20,260 bases of DNA from an uncultured Alphaproteobacteria bacterium (GTDB taxonomy: Bacteria > Pseudomonadota > Alphaproteobacteria > HIMB59 > GCA-002718135). Location of the stretch: the NCBI GenBank assembly GCA_902619055.1, contig CACNCW010000017.1, forward strand, positions 1 through 20,260. Direction: 5' to 3'. Positions 15,327-20,260 of the stretch are shown here, piece after piece (position 1 is the first letter of the stretch; every line of letters begins with the position of its first letter). A program made the translations under genes and the position numbers. The notes under the pieces were generated by a model. That model was given only the letters and a program-made list of their open reading frames with translations, made no database searches and was not told the origin of the DNA.

Positions 15327-17965
15327 AAATATAAAGAAATATCTTCATGTACAGATTTACATGAAGCTAAATAAATAGCTTGCTCTTTATTAAGTTTCTC
15401 TTGTTTTCTTAATCCAAAAGTCTCAGTACCAGTTTCAGATAATTTAATTAAATCACTTAAGATAATTTTATTACCATCCAATCTCCAATTTTTTTCAAAA
15501 TTGTATATTTTTTTTGCTTCATTAATTAAAGCTAATGCTTCTGTTTTCTTATTGTAATTTTTTTTCAACAATTTTCTTGCTTTTTTGATTGGTTTTGTAA
15601 TGTTTGAAGTGTCAGTGAAAGAATTAAATAATCTCTCGATATTTTTAATTATTTCTTCTATTCCATCTCTCTCTTCATTAACATTATTTAATAACTCATT
15701 AAAATTAATTTCTAATTTTGAAAATTCTTTAGCATTTTGAAAAATTTTGATAAATTTTTGTAAATCATTAAATGAGTTATCTACTGATTTATTATAACTA
15801 AGTTTCTTTTTCTTAAAATTATTTAATATTGTTTTGAAATTATCATTTTCCTCTTTCCAATTTGATGGAATTGTCATTTTTATACTCTCAATTTCATTTT
15901 CTAATTCAAAAATTTCCTCTTCAAACTTCTGAATTTCATTAAGTTCAGTTTCAAGTCTAATTTCTTTTTTAATTTTTTCTATCTTTGACAATTTCTTATA
16001 AATATTTTTTTCAATATTCCTTACTTTTGTGTGAAGTGGCTTATAATTAATAGAGTAATCGTTAAAATTTTTACGTGATAATTTTACTTCTTCTATCAAA
16101 TTCTTTGAGTCATTGATGTTATTAATCATATTAGTAAAATTTTTATTTTGTTTCTCTGGTAAAAAATCAATATTGGTAGTCATTATGTCATTTGTAATTA
16201 ATATTGATTCAGAAAAATTTTCTTCATATTTATTATAAGAATAATCTATTAAACATTCTTGAAGTTTAGGATTAATTGGAGGAGGAGAAACTTCTGATGA
16301 ATAATAAGATCTAAGAGGTAAATAATTTACTAATTGTGGAAAATATCCAACTACACCTAAACCAACTAATTGAAGTACTATAAACACGCTTGCACCTTTC
16401 CAAATTTCAGTCGTTTTTATTGATTTTGGTGCTACTCCTCTTAGATAAAATAGTGAAAATCCAAATGGTGGAGTTAAAAATGAAGTTTGCATATTTACAC
16501 CAATCATTACACCCAACCAAACTGCAGTAACATTTGCTGATGTTTCAGCTAATAGTATCGGTGCAACTATAGGAACAACAACAATAGCAATTTCTATGAA
16601 ATCTAAAAAAAAACCGAGTACAAATATAACTGCCATTACAACTATAAATTGTGTCCAAAAACCTCCAGGAAGACTAGTGAGAAAATCCTTAACTATTTCT
16701 TCACCTCCAAAACCTCTAAACGCTGCTGTTAACATTGCAGCCCCAATCAGAATTATAAAAACCATTGAAGTAGTTAAACTTGTTTCAATCATTACGTTTT
16801 TTAAAACATTATTTATTTTAAATGTTCTCCAAAAACTCCAAACAACACCAACAAGTAAAAATATAACTGCAAATATTGCAATTACTAAAGCTACCACTTC
16901 TGATGTTGATGAAATATTTTTAACATTAAGTTGAAAATTTATTACAATAAAGGTTATTACTATTAATGAAATTATAGTTATTAAAGCTGGTGTATATTTG
17001 TTTTTTTTATCATACAATCTATAACCACCCATCACACCTGCACCTACAGCACCTATGGCACCTGCTTGATTTACTGTTGCTATACCAAGTAATATTGAAC
17101 CTAATACTACAAAAATTAATGCTAATGGTGGGACAAGCGATAGAAAAACTCTCCTAAAGAAATCTCTGTCATAATTTCCTTCATATTCTACTGGAGGTAC
17201 TGCTTCTTTTTTAAATATTCCAATCAGTAAAACATATAACATGTATAGACCAACAAGAACTAAACCAGGTAAGAAAGCTCCTAAAAACATATTCCCAGCA
17301 CTGACTGAATCTACACTAAATTGACTTGGTATATTTGTAGAACCAGTCACGTTTTTATAATTTTCTATTCTCATATTATCTGCCGCATCTGAAGCAGATG
17401 CTAATTGATCTGACAAAATAATAAGGACAATTGAAGGTGGAATTATTTGACCAAGTGTACCAGAAGAACAAACAATTCCAGACGCAAGTGATTTATTATA
17501 ATTATTTTTCATCATTGCTGGTAAAGAAATTAAACCCATCGCAACTACCGTAGCCCCTACAATGCCTGTCGTAGCAGCTAATAATGCGCCAACAAAAATT
17601 ACAGAAATACCTAATCCTCCCGGAATAGGTCCAAACAATTGCCCCATACTTATTAATAGATCTTCTGCAATTTTTGATTTTTCAAGCATTATTCCCATAA
17701 AAATAAAAAGAGGTATTGCTATCAATGTATCTCTTTCTACCTCCCAATATACTCCTCGGAAATTTGTTATTCCTGCATTAAGCCATTGAAAAGGACCATC
17801 AGATATAAAATATTCGTTTGGATTACCTTCAATTAAATATCCTGCTAAACCAGCTAAAAATATTGATATAATAGCTGAACCAGGAAGAGCAAAAGCTAAT
17901 GGATATCCAGAAGCAAGTGCAAATGCCATTAAAAATATTAATAAAAAAAGAAAAAATAATTCCAT
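15323..17965 (-). CDS. dctM: TRAP transporter large permease DctM with C-terminal coiled-coil extension
   Basis: This 880-residue protein is the main transmembrane subunit of a sodium-driven tripartite (TRAP) importer. Residues 1-553 form the permease, with family motifs IPLFIFMGIMLEKS (84-97), GPIPGGLGISVIFVGALLAATTG split across 112-134, GTLGQIIPPSI (169-179), NQAGAIGA (299-306) and TPPFGFSLFYLRG (498-510). The last resembles the mannitol/chloroaromatic-type TRAP group. Compared with a DctM of about 430 residues, the core has an extra membrane pair around 327-378. Residues 554-880 have no obvious membrane segment and are Lys/Glu/Asn-rich with predicted coiled coil (about 645-780). Two cysteines, C571 and C869, bracket this domain. 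The start is 2 bases after the dctQ stop. Confidence 0.9.
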   Translation of the reverse strand: MELFFLFLLIFLMAFALASGYPLAFALPGSAIISIFLAGLAGYLIEGNPNEYFISDGPFQWLNAGITNFRGVYWEVERDTLIAIPLFIFMGIMLEKSKIAEDLLISMGQLFGPIPGGLGISVIFVGALLAATTGIVGATVVAMGLISLPAMMKNNYNKSLASGIVCSSGTLGQIIPPSIVLIILSDQLASASDAADNMRIENYKNVTGSTNIPSQFSVDSVSAGNMFLGAFLPGLVLVGLYMLYVLLIGIFKKEAVPPVEYEGNYDRDFFRRVFLSLVPPLALIFVVLGSILLGIATVNQAGAIGAVGAGVMGGYRLYDKKNKYTPALITIISLIVITFIVINFQLNVKNISSTSEVVALVIAIFAVIFLLVGVVWSFWRTFKINNVLKNVMIETSLTTSMVFIILIGAAMLTAAFRGFGGEEIVKDFLTSLPGGFWTQFIVVMAVIFVLGFFLDFIEIAIVVVPIVAPILLAETSANVTAVWLGVMIGVNMQTSFLTPPFGFSLFYLRGVAPKSIKTTEIWKGASVFIVLQLVGLGVVGYFPQLVNYLPLRSYYSSEVSPPPINPKLQECLIDYSYNKYEENFSESILITNDIMTTNIDFLPEKQNKNFTNMINNINDSKNLIEEVKLSRKNFNDYSINYKPLHTKVRNIEKNIYKKLSKIEKIKKEIRLETELNEIQKFEEEIFELENEIESIKMTIPSNWKEENDNFKTILNNFKKKKLSYNKSVDNSFNDLQKFIKIFQNAKEFSKLEINFNELLNNVNEERDGIEEIIKNIERLFNSFTDTSNITKPIKKARKLLKKNYNKKTEALALINEAKKIYNFEKNWRLDGNKIILSDLIKLSETGTETFGLRKQEKLNKEQAIYLASCKSVHEDISLYF

Positions 17966-17967
17966 TA

Positions 17968-18888
17968 TTAATTCTTTCTAATTACTTCTAAACTTCTTAA
18001 TGAATAAATTATAAATTGTATTAGCATTGTAAGAGCAAATATTATTAAAAAACCAGCCATTAAATATTTGATATTCATTCCTTGGGTACTTTGAGATGTT
18101 TCAAAATTCATTATTGGTTGATTTAAAACACATTGTTTACAATACATCCCAAGAAAGAATACAGTTAAGCAAAGTGGAATACCTAGTAATAAACTTCCAA
18201 AAAGATTTACTCTTGCTTTATTTTTTTCACTAAAATTAGTATACAAAACATCAACTCTAACGTGGCCATCTTTAATTAAAGTATAATAACTTCCAAATAA
18301 AAATAAGCTTCCATACCAAAATCTCACAAGATCGCTCATTAAAGTTTGTTCATATGAAAAAACAAATCTTAAAATAACAATTTGAAATTCTGCAATTACA
18401 ACAAGAAATGCTAACCAGTAGAAATTGAGAGCTCTGAAGTAATATGCAAAAATTAATGATACAAATAATAGAGGAAAATGAACATATGGTGCTCGAAAAG
18501 AATTATTTGAAAATTTTATGTTCCAACTTTTTCCAATCATTTGTTCAAGGAAACCTTCAATTATTAGAAAAGAAATTATGGCGTCAATTATTCCTATTAT
18601 TAATACTGACCAAAAACCAAATCTAATTATAAAATCATTAACTCTTTCAAGGTTATTGGCAAGAGTCAAATTATCCAGTTTTTTATTATAATAAATAAAT
18701 ATTAATGGAAAAATAATTGCTAATAAATAAAGAAAAAATTGAAACGATGAATATATATTTGCCGAGTTATATATTGTAAACGCTCCAGGCCAATCACCTG
18801 CGAAAGTTAAATAATTATTAACTATAAATGCAAATACTATTAAGATTAAACAAATTGAAAAAAATTTAGAAATATTTGAAATATTCAT
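17968..18888 (-). CDS. dctQ: TRAP transporter small permease DctQ, extended form
   Basis: A 306-residue small membrane subunit of the TRAP importer, about twice the usual 160-200 residues. The conserved DctQ region is C-terminal: VILRFVF (171-177), a helix from LVRFWYGSLFLFGSYYTL (187-204), and KDGHVRVDVLY (206-216), followed by two more helices. The first 150 residues add about four extra membrane segments (near 8-28, 48-68, 90-112, 134-150). I chose ATG 18888 (MNISNISKFF). An in-frame ATG at 18918 would put ten codons across a perfect terminator hairpin and its U-tract, which is implausible as coding sequence. There is no classical ribosome-binding site, because the bases before the AUG are the U-tract itself. 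Confidence 0.85.
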   Translation of the reverse strand: MNISNISKFFSICLILIVFAFIVNNYLTFAGDWPGAFTIYNSANIYSSFQFFLYLLAIIFPLIFIYYNKKLDNLTLANNLERVNDFIIRFGFWSVLIIGIIDAIISFLIIEGFLEQMIGKSWNIKFSNNSFRAPYVHFPLLFVSLIFAYYFRALNFYWLAFLVVIAEFQIVILRFVFSYEQTLMSDLVRFWYGSLFLFGSYYTLIKDGHVRVDVLYTNFSEKNKARVNLFGSLLLGIPLCLTVFFLGMYCKQCVLNQPIMNFETSQSTQGMNIKYLMAGFLIIFALTMLIQFIIYSLRSLEVIRKN

Positions 18889-18916
18889 AAAAAAAAGTGG
18901 GGAGTAAACTCCCCAC
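18889..18916 (-). terminator. Intrinsic terminator/attenuator hairpin between dctP and dctQ
   Basis: Read on the minus strand, an 8-bp G/C-rich stem (GTGGGGAG at 18916-18909, CTCCCCAC at 18904-18897) closes a TTTA loop and is followed immediately by eight T (18896-18889). This is a textbook Rho-independent terminator and by far the most G/C-rich structure in the local sequence. It begins 12 nt after the dctP stop (18931-18929) and its U-tract ends at the base before the probable dctQ ATG (18888-18886). Partial read-through would make dctP mRNA more abundant than dctQM mRNA, and the stem would also protect the 3' end of dctP mRNA. Confidence 0.9.
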
Positions 18917-18928
18917 ATGAATTAAAAT

Positions 18929-20035
18929 TTAACCTTCAAGTACTCTATTTCTTTGAGTAAAGAAAGCTGAGTCAGCTTTTTCTAGCCAACCACTTATTTC
19001 ACTTCTTGATTTTCTAAAGCTTGCAAGAATTCTTCCAGTTAGTTCATTACCTTCAGCAAGTTCTTCATACAGTTGTTCTGCTGCTTCACCCATTGCGTCG
19101 ATAACATCTTCGTTGAATTCTCTTAGCTCTACACCATGATCATTAACAAGTCTCTGCAATGCAGCTCCATTATTTGCATTATATTCAGTCAACATTCTTT
19201 CGTTTTGAACTGTTGAAGCATGCTCAATAATCATTTGATCTGTTTTGCTTAAACTTGTTAACCAAGATTTATTACAACCTAATGTTATTAATGTTCCTGG
19301 TTCATGACATCCAGGCCAGTAATAATACTTTGCGGCTTCATAGAATCTTGATCTTTCATCATTCCATGGTCCTACCCATTCTGTTGCATCGATGGTTCCA
19401 TTGATTAAGTTTTCATATATTTGTCCACCTGGCACACCTACAACAGATAAACCAAGTTTAGACATCATCATTCCACCTAATCCAGGAATTCTCATTTTAA
19501 GACCTTTGAAATCATCTGGAGAATTAATTTCTTTATTAAACCATCCACCCATTTGAACACCAGAGTTTCCAGCCATAAAGTTTTTCAAACCAAATTCATC
19601 ACCAAGTTCATCCCAAAGTTCTTGTCCACCACCATGTCGTATCCATCCGTTGATTTCAGTTGCTATCATTCCAAAAGGAACTGCTGCAAAGAACCCCCAA
19701 CCTGGATGTTGTCCAATCCAATAGTAATCAGCACTATTATACATTTGGGCATTTCCAGATGTAACTTCTGTGAATACATCTAATGGTCCTACTCTTTCTC
19801 CACCAGCAAAGTGATTTACAACAATACGACCATCACTTAGGTCTGATATTCTTTGAGAAACAGCTTCAGCTCCTGTACCTAGTCCAGGATAGCCTCTACC
19901 CCAAGTAGCAACGCAGTTGACTTCTATTCTATCAGCTGCAATAGCTGGAGCTGGGAAAGATGAAACGGCTGTTGCAGCTGCTGCACCAATTCCTGCCTTT
20001 TTAAGAAAGTCACGTCTTTTAAAGTTTTTTTTCAT
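18929..20035 (-). CDS. dctP: TRAP transporter substrate-binding protein, Tat-exported, 2-oxo-acid type
   Basis: A 368-residue periplasmic binding protein that captures a small organic acid and hands it to DctQM. The N-terminus is a Tat signal (KRRDFLKKAG at 6-15, then an Ala-rich core, with cleavage likely near residue 33 in APAIAA). KGLKMRIPG (177-185) carries R182, the conserved Arg that binds the substrate carboxylate in TRAP proteins. VQMGGWF (160-166) and DATEWVGPWNDE (216-227) resemble TakP-like proteins that bind 2-oxo monocarboxylates with a metal ion. Substrate is inferred from that similarity, not shown. A strong Shine-Dalgarno precedes the start. The hairpin after its stop suggests it is expressed above the permease. 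Confidence 0.9.
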   Translation of the reverse strand: MKKNFKRRDFLKKAGIGAAAATAVSSFPAPAIAADRIEVNCVATWGRGYPGLGTGAEAVSQRISDLSDGRIVVNHFAGGERVGPLDVFTEVTSGNAQMYNSADYYWIGQHPGWGFFAAVPFGMIATEINGWIRHGGGQELWDELGDEFGLKNFMAGNSGVQMGGWFNKEINSPDDFKGLKMRIPGLGGMMMSKLGLSVVGVPGGQIYENLINGTIDATEWVGPWNDERSRFYEAAKYYYWPGCHEPGTLITLGCNKSWLTSLSKTDQMIIEHASTVQNERMLTEYNANNGAALQRLVNDHGVELREFNEDVIDAMGEAAEQLYEELAEGNELTGRILASFRKSRSEISGWLEKADSAFFTQRNRVLEG

Positions 20036-20038
20036 ATG

Positions 20039-20045
20039 TCCTCCC
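20039..20045 (-). promoter_or_regulatory. Strong Shine-Dalgarno for dctP
   Basis: On the minus strand GGGAGGA is followed by four bases and the dctP ATG (20035-20033). This is the clearest ribosome-binding site in the window; most other genes here lack one or rely on overlap coupling. It agrees with high expression expected for a periplasmic binding protein. Confidence 0.8.
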
Positions 20046-20082
20046 GAGATTATATGAATAAATTAATTAATTTATTAATAGA

Positions 20083-20109
20083 ATTATACAAAAATAGAAA
20101 ATCTATCAA
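20083..20109 (-). promoter_or_regulatory. Putative promoter for the dctPQM operon
   Basis: On the minus strand TTGATA (20109-20104) and a perfect TATAAT (20088-20083) are separated by 15 bp, shorter than the usual 17. A 5-bp inverted repeat with a 3-bp loop (ATAGA...TCTAT, 20094-20106) overlaps the -35 and spacer and could be a regulator site. Transcription would begin near 20076, giving a leader of about 40 nt. The -10 is convincing; the -35 is tentative. Confidence 0.4.
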
Positions 20110-20139
20110 TTTTAAATAGTATAAATAATAAGAAAATTA

Positions 20140-20260
20140 TTAAAAACTAGAAATTCCTGTCTGATTTTTACCTAAAATAAGTGAATGAATATCCTCCGCA
20201 CCCTCGTAAGTTTTAACAGTTTCTAAATTAACCAAATGTCTCATGATATGATATTCTTCT
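20140..20260 (-). CDS. gcdH: Glutaryl-CoA dehydrogenase-like acyl-CoA dehydrogenase, C-terminal end only
   Basis: Hand translation of the minus strand from the window edge gives 39 residues and a TAA stop at 20142-20140. The peptide includes [20 protein letters not shown] and ends [14 protein letters not shown]. The block NLExVxTYEGxxDIHxLILGxxxTGI is characteristic of the C-terminus of glutaryl-CoA dehydrogenase, an FAD enzyme that oxidises and decarboxylates glutaryl-CoA to crotonyl-CoA in lysine/tryptophan breakdown. TYEG holds the Glu at the position that is the catalytic base in this family. The 5' part lies outside the window. It is upstream of dctP on the same strand, about 100 bp away, so cotranscription is possible. 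Confidence 0.85.
   Translation of the reverse strand, partial: EEYHIMRHLVNLETVKTYEGAEDIHSLILGKNQTGISSF

Noticed and set aside
18889..18918. An upstream ATG at 18918 that would add ten residues (MWGVYSPLFF) to DctQ.
   Set aside because: Those codons are exactly the terminator stem, loop and U-tract; the Met at 18888 gives a normal membrane-protein N-terminus.
1..20260. Search by eye for CRISPR arrays, insertion sequences, phage genes, toxin-antitoxin pairs and defence genes.
   Set aside because: No regularly spaced repeats, transposase motifs or such gene families were seen on either strand.

Overview
The window is a gene-dense, very AT-rich stretch of bacterial chromosome. Gene content and order point to a streamlined marine alphaproteobacterium, either SAR11/Pelagibacterales or a look-alike lineage such as HIMB59 or AEGEAN-169. 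The reasons are strong A/T codon bias, intergenic gaps of a few bases, frequent start/stop overlaps, the alphaproteobacterial order dapA-smpB-rpoZ-rsh-acpS-lepB-rnc-era-recO-parC, and a Tat-exported TRAP transporter. The lineage is an inference from style and gene order; no marker phylogeny was run.

Left part (1-4360). A small membrane protein, cut by the window edge, is transcribed leftwards. Divergent from it is a two-gene sugar-nucleotide unit: an HddC-like nucleotidyltransferase and an extended-SDR epimerase/dehydratase, probably for surface polysaccharide. Next come a DUF4198 exported protein and a HupE/UreJ-family membrane protein. These two are transcribed divergently, with only one base between their start codons. 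They are plausibly a metal-uptake pair.

Central part (4596-14166). A tRNA-Ser(GCT) sits 7 bases before dapA. A nearly gapless forward run of housekeeping genes follows: dapA (lysine/peptidoglycan), smpB (trans-translation), rpoZ (omega, with a long acidic tail), a bifunctional RelA/SpoT homologue, acpS, lepB, rnc, era, recO and parC. From lepB to parC every junction overlaps (4, 26, 17 and 17 bp), so these genes are probably cotranscribed and translationally coupled.

Right part (14208-20260). A SABATH-type (Methyltransf_7) SAM-dependent carboxyl methyltransferase, a family best known from plants, ends in a 4-bp convergent overlap with a TRAP transporter operon on the minus strand (dctP-dctQ-dctM). 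DctP carries a Tat signal and resembles 2-oxo-acid-binding TRAP proteins. DctQ is about twice the usual size. DctM is 880 residues, with a normal-looking permease core followed by a coiled-coil-rich C-terminal domain of about 325 residues. Between dctP and dctQ lies a strong intrinsic-terminator-like hairpin whose U-tract runs directly into the probable dctQ start codon; this shortens dctQ by ten codons and suggests attenuation that sets binding-protein excess. Upstream of dctP is the 3' end of a glutaryl-CoA dehydrogenase-like gene.

Most of the window is ordinary. The parts worth a second look are the DctM coiled-coil extension, the dctP/dctQ hairpin, the bacterial SABATH enzyme, the back-to-back DUF4198/HupE starts and the tRNA-Ser/dapA junction. 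No stretch longer than 300 bases lacks a gene. No CRISPR, insertion sequence, prophage or rRNA was seen.
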